From positions 82,825 through 132,704 of the forward strand of contig NZ_KE384348.1 of the NCBI RefSeq assembly GCF_000425305.1: a stretch of 49,880 bases of DNA. The letters run 5' to 3'. The notes under the pieces were generated by a model. It did not search any database and was not told the DNA's origin. It was given only the letters and a program-made list of their open reading frames with translations. Origin of the DNA: Psychroserpens burtonensis DSM 12212 (lineage in GTDB: Bacteria; Bacteroidota; Bacteroidia; Flavobacteriales; Flavobacteriaceae). This document shows, piece after piece, positions 33,130 through 42,009 of this stretch; within the stretch, counting starts at the first letter, position 1; each line of letters opens with the position of its first letter. The position numbers and the translations under genes were made by a program.

Positions 33130-33953
33130 ATGGATTGTAATAACTGTAATAAGCAACTTTTAAAAAATAGTAATTTCTGTAATAACTGCGAGGGAAAGGC
33201 ACAAGAAATCGGGTCTCCCCTTCAAAAATCTATTTGAACACGTTGCTAAAACCCTCTTTAATTATGACAATAAGCTCTTAAGACGTTTGTTGATTTGTAT
33301 AGGAAACCAGAAGCTGTAATTGACAGCTATGTTCAAGGTGTTATAAAACGATATGTGAATCCTATTAGTTTCTTTGGAATATCACTGTCGCTAAATGGTT
33401 TATCTCTATTTATAATAAAAAAAAACACCTACAATATCTAGATAACTCTCATTTATTCCAAGGAGAAATATTCAATAATCCAACGTCTAAACAAATGTTG
33501 GAAAACTCATCTAATTCATCCTTAGAATATGGCTCTTTAATGTTATCTGCAATGATTCCTTTGATGGCGATTATATCCTTAATTGTATTTTATGATAAAA
33601 ATTACAACTTTACCGAACACATAATTGTTTACCTATACAGTATGTCTGCCCTCACTATAATATCTATACTCTTTGGGCAAATTGTTCTTTTAATTATTCC
33701 AGAATATTATTTATTATTTGCACTCATATTGTATGTTGCATTATTCATTTATCACTGTTATGCTTTTAAACGTATTTTTAAACTTAGCGCAGGAGATTTA
33801 ATACTTAAAATGTTTTTATTTTTTATTGCATTTTTTGTTTTCCATATCGCTTTCGGCATTATTATGGCGATCATTATGTTTATCAATGGTGACTTTCAGC
33901 AAATGATGAAAGCACAAAAAGCAGCTAAGGAAGTAGCTTTAGCTTTCTACTAA
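33130..33953 (+). pseudogene. Frameshifted DUF3667-type membrane protein
   Basis: Directly after the cdaA stop, MDCNNCNKQLLKNSNFCNNC (a zinc-ribbon pair of CxxC) begins a DUF3667-like protein and then stops at ~33235. The continuation lies in other frames: PFKNLFEHVAKTLFNYDNKLL, then FVDLYRKPEAVIDSYVQGV and KRYVNPISFFGISLSLNGLS, then after an A9 tract (33417-33425) YLDNSHLFQGEIFNNPTSKQM and the membrane part to 33953. At least three frame changes are needed. The last open piece (from 33495) has three to four hydrophobic segments but lacks the N-terminal part, so it is unlikely to work alone. Confidence 0.8.
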
Positions 33954-34124
33954 CTAGCCTCAGACTTTAAAAACTGTAGATCGAAATAATTAAAACCGAT
34001 AGTTTATACCAAACATAAAATATCGATTAATCAAAGGTGTTCTTGAAGTAAATGTTGTAATATCTGTAAGTGAAAAAATATCGAAAGACTTATTATTATA
34101 AAGATTATTAATTCTTAAAAATGA

Positions 34125-36617
34125 TTAAAAATTACTGTCTTTAAATTGATATTTAGCTTCAATGTTAGTAAAATAGTAAGATCTCTTATTCTTAGGTAAA
34201 TTGCCAAATGTATAACGCTCATTAATAATAGAAAGATCTATAGTTTCAAATAAAGCCAAATCAAGATCCAAAAATGTTTTGTTGTTGGTATTATCGGCTT
34301 TGGAACTATTTATTTTGAATGCAGTTTTAGTCCATTCTGTTCCTAAAATAAAATTAAATTTCCCATTAAATGCAGACCTCATTTCAAAGCCATAATTTAG
34401 ATTTGTAGAGCTTACATTTCTTTCAAAATTATTTATAATGTCCTTATAATTAGATTGAGTGTAGGAGGTTTTTAATTTAAAATTAGAGGATATGAAATTT
34501 ATATATCTATCAAAATTAAGACCAATAAAATAATTATCACTATCATCCAAAACTATTTGTTCTGTCGTATTAAAATCTAAAGAAATAGATGAATTAGACG
34601 ATATAAAATTTTTGTTTTGAGTATATCTAAGATTTAAGTTAGCTGAAAACTTATCTGCCCAATTACCAAATCTATAATTTAAATACATTACATTATTTCG
34701 TAATAAACTACTATCATCCAACCCTCTAAAAAATGTTCTATAATTAAATTGTACAAAATCGTTAAAGGTATTTCGGGCATCTGTAACATTACCATTAGTT
34801 TCAAATCCTGTAATCAATTCATGCTTTTTATTGGGTTGATACTTTAAATTTAAACTAGTATTTAAAAAATAATAACTAGAAATAGTTTCACTATTTCTTA
34901 TATTTAAATTATTGTAATTTAAATTAATGTTTGAAAAAACATCTACTTTCCCAATGGAAAGCCTAAATCTATTATTCAAGTAGAATAGATTTGTACTTAA
35001 GTTAAAATCATTTTGAAAGTCATCATTAGCAACAAAAACATCCTCGCCATCATTAAAACTCAAATTTGAATTGATCGCATCATTTCTATTTTTATAACCC
35101 AAATAACCTTCATAATTAAAGTGTGTTCCGTTAGACAAATAACCAAGTTGTATTGTTTTAAGATTCATTTTAGAATCAATTACAGAAACAGATTGCTCAA
35201 AAGTTTGTGATTCATTCTCAGGATAGAAGAAATCACCATATAAATAGAGTTTTACAATGTATTCTAAAGGTTTAGCCTCATTGATATACTTTGCATAAAC
35301 GACTAGTGCAGAGCTATCTCGTAAACGAGACGTGTAATGAATAAAATGATTATGTCTAGTGGTAGTTGAACCTAAATCTTCATTAATATCTATTTGGTTT
35401 TGAACGACGTCGGACAAGCCATTTGACCTTAATTTATAATATGAACCTTGATATTCAAAACGTTCATTTTTACTTAAATCCCATTCCACACTTAGTTTAC
35501 CTAAACCCAATCTATCTTTAGTTCTTGTGTTAAAATCTTCCACTAATGTAAATGAGTCTTCAGTAATAAAATTTGTAATATTCTGACTCAAAAATGCTTT
35601 GTTGTCAGAAAACAAAATACCTAATGTTTTTATTTTTAAATTGTCTGACACATTAAATATTGAATTTACATTTGCAAACTTAGAGTCGTTGAAATTGACA
35701 AACCTATTATCAAAAACTGGTCTCACTGTATTAAGTGTTGTTAATGTATAATTACTTTCTTTTCTACCTAAATTAAAACTTTGATCATCATTTTTACTAC
35801 TTAGAATCCCATTAATATCTGAAACAACATCATCACCTATAGTATTAAAATCAGTCAACACGTAATGCTTACTTTTTTTCAATAAAGAGATCAAATTACC
35901 ATTTAAATCATAACGATCTGGCTCTGCATATCCTAATTCCACATTACCAAATAAGTTGGCTTTTCTATCTTCTTTTAAAGTTAAATTTAGTGCAATATCT
36001 TGAGTATCTCTAATATTTTTAAGCAAAGGATTTCTACTGTAATTTTGCAATACTTCAATTTTATCTATGACTTCTGCATTTAAATTTTTGGTTAATACAG
36101 AATAACCGCCTTCAAATAAATCATCATTATCAATTTTTACGTTGGTAATTAGTTCGCCTTGAAATTTCAAAGTGCCATCTAATTCAACAGTTATTCCAGG
36201 TATACTGCTCAAGAGACCCTCTACGACAGCATTCTTTTTCTTATTAAATGCATCTGCTTTAAAAATAATAGTGTCCCCTCTAATTTCAATATCTCTTTCA
36301 ACATGAATAATTACCTCATCTATAACATTTATCTTATCTCTTAATTTAAAGTCGACAATTTCGTCTTTAGATAAATCTACAACTTTAGAGATTTTTTCAT
36401 AGACCATAGATGACACTTCCAATTTATAAGTCCCTTTAGATAAATTACTTATTCTAAAAAATCCATTATTACTGAATGTATATGTTTTTAAAGAATCGTT
36501 TTTAAAAACCAAAATATTAACACCATCAACCGATCTATTTAGAGAATCTTTTACTGACCCACTAATCTCAAATTGAGCAAATAAAAAATTGCAATTTTTC
36601 AATTCTCTCTTTCCCAT
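34125..36617 (-). CDS. TonB-receptor-like outer-membrane protein, truncated 45 codons early
   Basis: An 830-aa frame. A carboxypeptidase-regulatory-like domain (FEISGSVKDSLNRSVDGVNI) is followed by a plug-like region (VEGLLSSIPGITVELDGTLKFQG...VLQNYSRNPLL) and a long beta-barrel-like part with many aromatic strands. The frame stops at TAA 34125-34127, yet the same frame stays open for 45 more codons to 33990. These end in LINRYFMFGINYRF, the expected final strand with terminal Phe. So a nonsense mutation has probably removed the last barrel strands. The start is also odd: MGKRELKNCNFLFAQ has only a very short hydrophobic stretch, and it overlaps the GLPGLI gene by 19 bases. Probably decaying. 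Confidence 0.75.
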   Translation of the reverse strand: MGKRELKNCNFLFAQFEISGSVKDSLNRSVDGVNILVFKNDSLKTYTFSNNGFFRISNLSKGTYKLEVSSMVYEKISKVVDLSKDEIVDFKLRDKINVIDEVIIHVERDIEIRGDTIIFKADAFNKKKNAVVEGLLSSIPGITVELDGTLKFQGELITNVKIDNDDLFEGGYSVLTKNLNAEVIDKIEVLQNYSRNPLLKNIRDTQDIALNLTLKEDRKANLFGNVELGYAEPDRYDLNGNLISLLKKSKHYVLTDFNTIGDDVVSDINGILSSKNDDQSFNLGRKESNYTLTTLNTVRPVFDNRFVNFNDSKFANVNSIFNVSDNLKIKTLGILFSDNKAFLSQNITNFITEDSFTLVEDFNTRTKDRLGLGKLSVEWDLSKNERFEYQGSYYKLRSNGLSDVVQNQIDINEDLGSTTTRHNHFIHYTSRLRDSSALVVYAKYINEAKPLEYIVKLYLYGDFFYPENESQTFEQSVSVIDSKMNLKTIQLGYLSNGTHFNYEGYLGYKNRNDAINSNLSFNDGEDVFVANDDFQNDFNLSTNLFYLNNRFRLSIGKVDVFSNINLNYNNLNIRNSETISSYYFLNTSLNLKYQPNKKHELITGFETNGNVTDARNTFNDFVQFNYRTFFRGLDDSSLLRNNVMYLNYRFGNWADKFSANLNLRYTQNKNFISSNSSISLDFNTTEQIVLDDSDNYFIGLNFDRYINFISSNFKLKTSYTQSNYKDIINNFERNVSSTNLNYGFEMRSAFNGKFNFILGTEWTKTAFKINSSKADNTNNKTFLDLDLALFETIDLSIINERYTFGNLPKNKRSYYFTNIEAKYQFKDSNF

Positions 36618-37395
36618 TCAAATTTCAATTCTAAGCCTCCTCTTTTCTTTTTCTTTTGGCCCGGAGCTTTTTGGAAATCTCTAGACATCTTTGAAAGAAT
36701 TATGGAATGTCCATCTTCGGTTTCATCATACAACTTGACATACTCTCTTAAAGATAAGTTTTTCAATGAATTTAAATAAGCATTTTGCTGTTCAATAAAT
36801 TCTAGAACATCAGTCTTACTATCATTTGTTATTTTAATCAAAGTCCACTTCAATTTATTCTCTGTATCATAAATTAAAACTGGTAATCCTGGAAAACTAT
36901 TAAACTTCCAAGGACCAAAATTTACAGGAACGCTCAAATCTACGTAAGCTACATAATCTCTTCCTCTAAATTTTGAAACCATTTTTATACATTCTCTGCG
37001 ATTTACTAGTTGTTCTGCTCCAGTAGAAATCCATTGCAGTTTCTGTAAAACCTCATCGGTACGAATAACTTCGTTACCTACTGAATAGGTATCAATATGG
37101 TTGTTCTCTTTTAAAAGACTCACATTATTTTCGATACCATTACCCGCAGATATTATATTGATATTAGGCACTCCTGTTTGTTCTGCAAAAGTAAGCCTTT
37201 CAATATTTTCTAAAAATTCTGTTTTCGATGTATTATAATAAATATTACCATCTAACTCAAAAACATAGCCTTTTTTTTTACCAAAGCTTTACCTAAATTA
37301 TAATTAACTTCGTATTCAAACAAAGGTATAGAATCATTATTTTGACTATAAATAAAGAACTGACTAAAAAAAGCTATGTAGATAAAATGTTTCAT
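36599..37395 (-). pseudogene. Frameshifted GLPGLI family gene
   Basis: A GLPGLI-type exported protein split over two frames. ATG 37395 begins a signal peptide (MKHFIYIAFFSQFFIYSQ) and runs to an A9 tract (T9 on plus, 37271-37279). After that the correct frame continues as GYVFELDGNIYYNTSKTEF and LTFAEQTGVPNINIIS, then the family core GPWKFNSFPGLPVLIYDTENK, ending at 36599. Without the one-base shift translation stops within a few codons. GLPGLI genes commonly accompany TonB-dependent carboxypeptidase-regulatory receptors, as here. The break may be a true mutation, slippage-prone phase variation or a homopolymer sequencing error. Confidence 0.8.
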
Positions 37396-37480
37396 TTTAT
37401 AAGTCAAATATTGTAGGAACCATTTTCAAATATGATGATTGCATAAAATTTCCATTTGCTAAAGCTTGTGCGCCAGCATC

Positions 37481-37669
37481 TCAATCTGCTGCTGAAGTAC
37501 GACTATAAGAGATATAACTAACTTGAGAAGTTTCGCCTGTTTCTCCATCAGTAAAAGAAAGTGTAACTCGACAAGGCTCATTATATTCACTAAGTTTTTC
37601 CACAGAACTAAAACTAGACATTCCTATGAATAGGAAGCAAAGCATAGGCAATAAAAATATTTTTTTCAT
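37481..37669 (-). CDS. Small exported protein, possibly truncated
   Basis: A 62-aa frame with a signal peptide (MKKIFLLPMLCFLFIGMSSF) and a short mature part (CRVTLSFTDGETGETSQVSY). It ends at TGA 37481-37483 after SRTSAAD. The frame then stays open for 27 codons (DAGAQALANGNF...VPTIFDL) to a TAA at 37397-37399, two bases before the GLPGLI ATG. That tight junction suggests the longer frame was the original gene and the TGA is a nonsense change. Function unknown; upstream in the same minus-strand cluster as the broken GLPGLI and receptor genes. Confidence 0.6.
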   Translation of the reverse strand: MKKIFLLPMLCFLFIGMSSFSSVEKLSEYNEPCRVTLSFTDGETGETSQVSYISYSRTSAAD

Positions 37670-37752
37670 AATATTTATGTTTTTAAATTAGTACTACCCA
37701 AACATAAACAAGATAATTATAGAAAAATTACTATACTTAACAGTTTACTAAT

Positions 37753-39519
37753 CTAACTAGCCTCAGCCTTCAAAAACTGAACTTCATATAGATTTCTATA
37801 ATACCCTTTCTCAACTTTTAAAAGTTCGGTATGGGTTCCTTTTTCAACAATTTTACCAGCATCCATTACGATAATTTGATCTGCTTGTTGAATCGTTGCT
37901 AGACGATGCGCAATAACGATTGAGGTTCGTCCTTGGGTAATTTTATCTGTGGCGTCTTGGATCAGCTGCTCAGAATAGGAATCTACAGAAGACGTCGCTT
38001 CATCCAACACCAAAATACTAGGGTTGGTTACATAAGCTCTTAAAAACGAAATCAACTGTCGTTGACCAGAAGATAACATCGCACCGCGCTCTTTCACATT
38101 ATAATGATACCCATTTGGAAGACTCGAAATAAAATCATGAATTCCAATATCTTTTGCTGCTTGTATCACTGTTTCTTCGGAAATAGTATCATCCTTAAGT
38201 GTAATATTATTCAAAATAGTATCAGCAAATAAAAACACGTCTTGCAATACAACCGCAATTTGAGAACGCAAGGACTTTAAAGTCAGGCTTTTTGTATCGA
38301 TACCATCGATACAAATAGTCCCGTCTCGAATATCATAAAACCGATTTAATAAATTGATAATTGTTGACTTCCCTGCACCTGTAGATCCAACAATGGCGAT
38401 GGTTTGTCCTGCTTCAACCTCTAACGAAATACCTTGAAGCACTTCTTCATCTTCTACATAAGAAAAATGGACATCCTTAAACGAGATATCGCCATTAAAC
38501 TCAGTGGCAATGGCAGTACCAGAGTCATCGATTTGGGAAGTGGTATCGAGAACTCTAAAAACACGATCTGCTGCAACCATTCCCATTTGTAATGTATTAA
38601 ATTTATTTGCAATTTGGTTTAAAGGCCTAAACAACATAGGTACATACATGATGAAGGCAAATAAATTACCTTCAGTAGCGGTTCCCTGAATAACAACCAT
38701 CAATCCTCCAACCCAAATAATAGTTCCTAGGGTTATGGATGACAAAAGATCTGCAATTGGAAAAAAGACAGAGTTATACCAAACGGTTTTTAACCAACCT
38801 CTTTTATGACGCTCATTAATAGCTTTAAACTTATTAAACTCGGTATCTTCTCTTGTAAATAATTGTAGAATTTTCATCCCAGTAACGCGTTCTTGAACGA
38901 AAGAATTCAAATTAGACACCTCGTTCCTCACTTCCTCAAAAGCACGTTTCATGTACCTCTGAAAAATCTTAGTCGCAAACAACACTATTGGCATAGTAAT
39001 AAATGCAATGAGACTTAATTTCCAATTCATATAGAACATCATTCCACCAACAACCAACATTTTGAGAAGATCACTAAATATCATGAACAAACCTTCACCA
39101 AATATAGCTGCGATACGCTCCATATCTGTTACTGTTCTTGTGATTAAAACACCAACAGACGAGCTGTCATAGTATTTCATTCTAAATCTAAGAACATGAT
39201 CATATAATTTAACACGTATATCCTTAACAATAGATTGCCCTAGCCAGTTAGCGTAATAAATAAAAAACAATTGACTAACCACCTCAAGGATTAACAACAC
39301 TAACATCAAGATCACGTAAAATAGAAACCCGTCGTACTGTTTTACAGCGATGTGATCGTCAATAGCTATTTGTAAAACTAAAGGTCTCAAAGCACCGAAA
39401 ACGGCAAGACCAATCACACAAATCAAGGATACAATAAATACAGATCTATACGGTTTAATATATAGAAGCAATCTCTTAAACAAGGTCAAATCAAAGACTT
39501 TATTCTTTTTGTTTTCCAT
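37753..39519 (-). CDS. ABC exporter, fused membrane and ATPase domains (MsbA/MdlB-like)
   Basis: A 588-aa half-transporter. Residues about 20-310 hold six membrane segments of the type I exporter fold. The ATPase domain follows with Walker A GSTGAGKST (about 377), the Q-loop VVLQDVFLF, signature LSSGQRQL, Walker B ILVLDEATSSVD and H-loop IAHRLATI. It should act as a homo- or heterodimer exporting lipids or drugs; the substrate cannot be told. Its ATG (39519) directly follows the truA stop (39520-39522), so the two are co-transcribed. Confidence 0.93.
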   Translation of the reverse strand: MENKKNKVFDLTLFKRLLLYIKPYRSVFIVSLICVIGLAVFGALRPLVLQIAIDDHIAVKQYDGFLFYVILMLVLLILEVVSQLFFIYYANWLGQSIVKDIRVKLYDHVLRFRMKYYDSSSVGVLITRTVTDMERIAAIFGEGLFMIFSDLLKMLVVGGMMFYMNWKLSLIAFITMPIVLFATKIFQRYMKRAFEEVRNEVSNLNSFVQERVTGMKILQLFTREDTEFNKFKAINERHKRGWLKTVWYNSVFFPIADLLSSITLGTIIWVGGLMVVIQGTATEGNLFAFIMYVPMLFRPLNQIANKFNTLQMGMVAADRVFRVLDTTSQIDDSGTAIATEFNGDISFKDVHFSYVEDEEVLQGISLEVEAGQTIAIVGSTGAGKSTIINLLNRFYDIRDGTICIDGIDTKSLTLKSLRSQIAVVLQDVFLFADTILNNITLKDDTISEETVIQAAKDIGIHDFISSLPNGYHYNVKERGAMLSSGQRQLISFLRAYVTNPSILVLDEATSSVDSYSEQLIQDATDKITQGRTSIVIAHRLATIQQADQIIVMDAGKIVEKGTHTELLKVEKGYYRNLYEVQFLKAEAS

Positions 39520-40296
39520 TTAGTTAATTACTTTTTTTATACTTTCTGGATACCCAACGTTTACAAGATACAATCCATGAGCTGGAACAGAAAAGCCCGC
39601 TTCACCTCTATCTTTAGATTTTAAAATATCATGTAATTTCTCTAGTTCTAACTTACCTAAACCTATATTAATTAGTGTACCTACGATGGCTCTGACCATA
39701 TTTCTTAAAAAACGATCTGCTGTTATAGTAAATACTAATTCGTCATTTTCAACTTCCCATTGGGCTTTTATTAGTTTACAATAATACGTATTTACATCTG
39801 TTTTTACTTTTGAAAAGCATTGAAAATCTTTATACTGCAATAGAATTTCACAAGCCTTATTCATTAATTCTACATCTAATGATTTCTGCAAGGCATAAGC
39901 AAAATCAGAGTTAAATACATTTTTACTCGTTGAAATTTTATAATGATACGTTCTACTTAAAGCATTAAATCGTGCATGAGCATCCTCTTTAACTTCAAAA
40001 ATAGCTGTAATCGCTATATCCTTTGGAAGAAAAGAATTCAATTTAAAAACTATCTGTTCTGATAATTTTTTATCGAAATCAAAATGAGCAAACATCTGCG
40101 AAGCATGAACTCCTGTATCAGTTCTTCCTGCTCCAACCACAGCTATATCCTGCTTTAAGATTGTAGACAAAGTGTTCTCTAAAACCTCTTGTACGGAAAT
40201 AGCATCTGGCTGATTTTGCCAACCATGATATACTTTCCCGTTATATGATAATTCGATAAAAAAACGCAATAGAAATGGTACTTTTGTGAAATCCAA
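39520..40296 (-). CDS. truA: tRNA pseudouridine(38-40) synthase
   Basis: A 258-aa cytoplasmic enzyme. The catalytic Asp motif is GAGRTDTGVHA (Asp60), with FIELSYNGKVYHGWQNQ at the start, ARFNALSRTYHYKI in the middle and FLRNMVRAIVGTLINIGLGK near the end, all TruA marks. The ATG at 40296 adds about nine residues (MDFTKVPFL) before the usual start; a TTG at 40269 (LRFFIELSYNG) is an alternative. It modifies tRNA anticodon stem-loops. Confidence 0.95.
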   Translation of the reverse strand: MDFTKVPFLLRFFIELSYNGKVYHGWQNQPDAISVQEVLENTLSTILKQDIAVVGAGRTDTGVHASQMFAHFDFDKKLSEQIVFKLNSFLPKDIAITAIFEVKEDAHARFNALSRTYHYKISTSKNVFNSDFAYALQKSLDVELMNKACEILLQYKDFQCFSKVKTDVNTYYCKLIKAQWEVENDELVFTITADRFLRNMVRAIVGTLINIGLGKLELEKLHDILKSKDRGEAGFSVPAHGLYLVNVGYPESIKKVIN

Positions 40297-40420
40297 AGAT
40301 AATTAGTTTTATTGTTATCATATTACATTAACACAATTAAAAAAAATTCTTCGGAAATTTCTTAAGAATAGATTTATAGATATTAATTTTAAAAGATTTC
40401 TGCTTTAGTAGACAATAAAT

Positions 40421-40918
40421 ATGACAAAAATCTTATTACTTTCTGATACTCATGGCTATATAGATAATGACATCTTAAAATATGTTAAACAAGCTGATGA
40501 AGTCTGGCATGCTGGAGACATTGGAGACTTGGAAGTCACCGATAAAATAAAAGCTCTAAAACCTTTAAGAGGTGTTTATGGAAATATAGATCATGCTAAA
40601 GCGCGATTAGAATTTCCTGAAAACAATAGATTTATGTGTGAAGATGTTGATGTTTGGATCACTCATATTGGAGGTTATCCTCCAAAATATAATATGCGTA
40701 CTCGAGACTTAATCAAAGCAAATCCACCTCGCATTTTTATTTGCGGCCATTCACATATCTTAAAAGTCATGCCAGATAAACGCAATAATCTCATCCATAT
40801 GAATCCAGGAGCTGTGGGGAAATATGGATTTCATAACGTAAGAACAATGCTACGTTTTACCATTGATGGTTCAAAAATAGAGAATCTTGAAGTTATAGAA
40901 TTTCCGAAGCGATATTAA
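40421..40918 (+). CDS. YfcE/MJ0936-type metallophosphoesterase
   Basis: A 165-aa cytoplasmic protein with the metallophosphatase motifs in order: LLLSDTHGYID, WHAGDIGD, GVYGNIDH, WITHIGG and FICGHSHILKV, followed by NPGAVGKYG. This is the small YfcE-like phosphodiesterase group. It is divergent from truA, 124 bases apart. The physiological substrate is unknown. Confidence 0.92.
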   Translation: MTKILLLSDTHGYIDNDILKYVKQADEVWHAGDIGDLEVTDKIKALKPLRGVYGNIDHAKARLEFPENNRFMCEDVDVWITHIGGYPPKYNMRTRDLIKANPPRIFICGHSHILKVMPDKRNNLIHMNPGAVGKYGFHNVRTMLRFTIDGSKIENLEVIEFPKRY

Positions 40919-40927
40919 TAAAGTTTT

Positions 40928-40947
40928 AAAATTTCCGAAGAAATTTT
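40928..40947. terminator. Hairpin between phosphoesterase and small membrane gene
   Basis: AAAATTTC (40928-40935) and GAAATTTT (40940-40947) pair around CGAA. It lies 9 bases after the phosphoesterase stop and overlaps the stop of the convergent small gene. The stem is AT-rich and weak but could serve both. Confidence 0.45.
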
Positions 40948-41110
40948 ATTTACTATTTATAATAGATAAAACTGATGCACCAAAGCCAATGCATATTGAC
41001 CATCCTAAAGATAACGACTCACACTGATAGAGTAAGAAACTAATTGCCAATGCTGCAAAAAAATACATTAAACCATTTTTAAAGTTATTCATCGACACAG
41101 GAACTTTCAT
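40946..41110 (-). CDS. 54-aa two-segment membrane protein
   Basis: A short frame from ATG 41110 reads MKVPVSMNNFKNGLMYFFAA, followed by LAISFLLYQCESLSLGW and a second hydrophobic segment (SICIGFGASVLSII), ending NSK. Two membrane helices and a convergent position behind the phosphoesterase gene argue that it is real, but no family is recognised. ATG at 41092 is an alternative start. Confidence 0.5.
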   Translation of the reverse strand: MKVPVSMNNFKNGLMYFFAALAISFLLYQCESLSLGWSICIGFGASVLSIINSK

Positions 41111-41315
41111 AATATTTCTAGATTAAGCTTTAAGTAAATGTAGATTATTTTATGATTGATTTTAGTTAAATTTTCACTTTATAAAATGTAGATATTTAAT
41201 AATGTAATACTTATTTCTGAAGACAATAAAAATTAAAGATCCCATTATGCAACGCGATTAGTTCAACCAATAAACACCAATGTGCTGCGTTTTTGAGATT
41301 TAGTTTTCACTAAAA

Positions 41316-41341
41316 AAACCCAAGGTCTTCACCTTGGGTTT
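41316..41341 (-). terminator. Terminator of the DUF4293 gene
   Basis: AAACCCAAGGT (41316-41326) and ACCTTGGGTTT (41331-41341) pair perfectly over 11 bp around a 4-nt loop, followed by a T-run on the minus strand. It lies 30 bases past the DUF4293 stop. Confidence 0.9.
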
Positions 41342-41370
41342 ACGCACTAAAATAATTAAGATAATAGGTT

Positions 41371-41781
41371 TTATCGCAATCGATCAACAGATTTGACGAG
41401 ATCTTCATCCTTTTTTATGGCTTTATTGGCCAAGACCAATAATACGATAGATAAAATAGGTATAAATATCCCAACACCTTTCTCTGAAATATGACTCTCT
41501 CCAGGTGGCATTAGTAATTGATACACAAAAAATCCTAATAAAATAAAATTTAATATTATGTTGAGTCGTCCCAATACAAATTGAAACTTCCTGTTTTTAA
41601 AACTAAAAATAGAAATTAAAGATAATAAAGCAGATCCAAAAAACAAACCTAAATACAAGTATTCATCTTTTGCAAAAACAGGAAGATCTTTACTGTTTGT
41701 CCATAAGTGCAATACAAATATCAAACCTGCAGATACTGCTACAGATAATAAAAGGTATATAGTTTGTATGCGTTGTATCAT
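41371..41781 (-). CDS. DUF4293 family membrane protein
   Basis: A 136-aa protein with four hydrophobic segments. The start MIQRIQTIYLLLSVAVSAGLIFVL is the typical DUF4293 opening, and a short charged C-terminus follows (IKKDEDLVKSVDRLR). The family is confined to Bacteroidota and commonly sits divergently beside rho, as here. Function unknown. Confidence 0.92.
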   Translation of the reverse strand: MIQRIQTIYLLLSVAVSAGLIFVLHLWTNSKDLPVFAKDEYLYLGLFFGSALLSLISIFSFKNRKFQFVLGRLNIILNFILLGFFVYQLLMPPGESHISEKGVGIFIPILSIVLLVLANKAIKKDEDLVKSVDRLR

Positions 41782-41869
41782 ATTTAATTCTCTCTAACGA
41801 GGTACAAAATTAATAGTTTCTTTTTAAAAGTAGTATTAAATTTTAAAAATAAAATTGTATTATTGCAAT

Positions 41870-41900
41870 AACAACTGCTACACTCAGAGTAGCAGTTGTT
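41870..41900 (+). promoter_or_regulatory. Strong hairpin upstream of rho
   Basis: AACAACTGCTAC (41870-41881) and GTAGCAGTTGTT (41889-41900) form a perfect 12-bp stem with a 7-nt loop, followed by TTTAAATC and then a run of seven T at 41913-41919. It lies 110 bases before the rho ATG. If inside the rho leader it could be an attenuator; if upstream of the promoter it is a stray terminator. Confidence 0.55.
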
Positions 41901-42009
41901 TAAATCTTCAGATTTTTTTCAAATTTTTCACATTATTATATTTTTTCAAAAAAAGAAAAGTAAGAAATAAATCCATTTCAAAGAATAAACTTAATTAGTA
42001 TAAACATAC

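Noticed and set aside
33495-33953. Intact 152-aa membrane protein
   Set aside because: The preceding bases encode the expected N-terminal zinc-ribbon and conserved segments of a DUF3667-like protein in other frames, so this is its tail.
37481-37483. TGA as a possible selenocysteine codon in the small exported protein
   Set aside because: No SECIS-like hairpin is evident directly downstream, the family is not a known selenoprotein, and neighbouring genes are also broken by other stop types and frameshifts.
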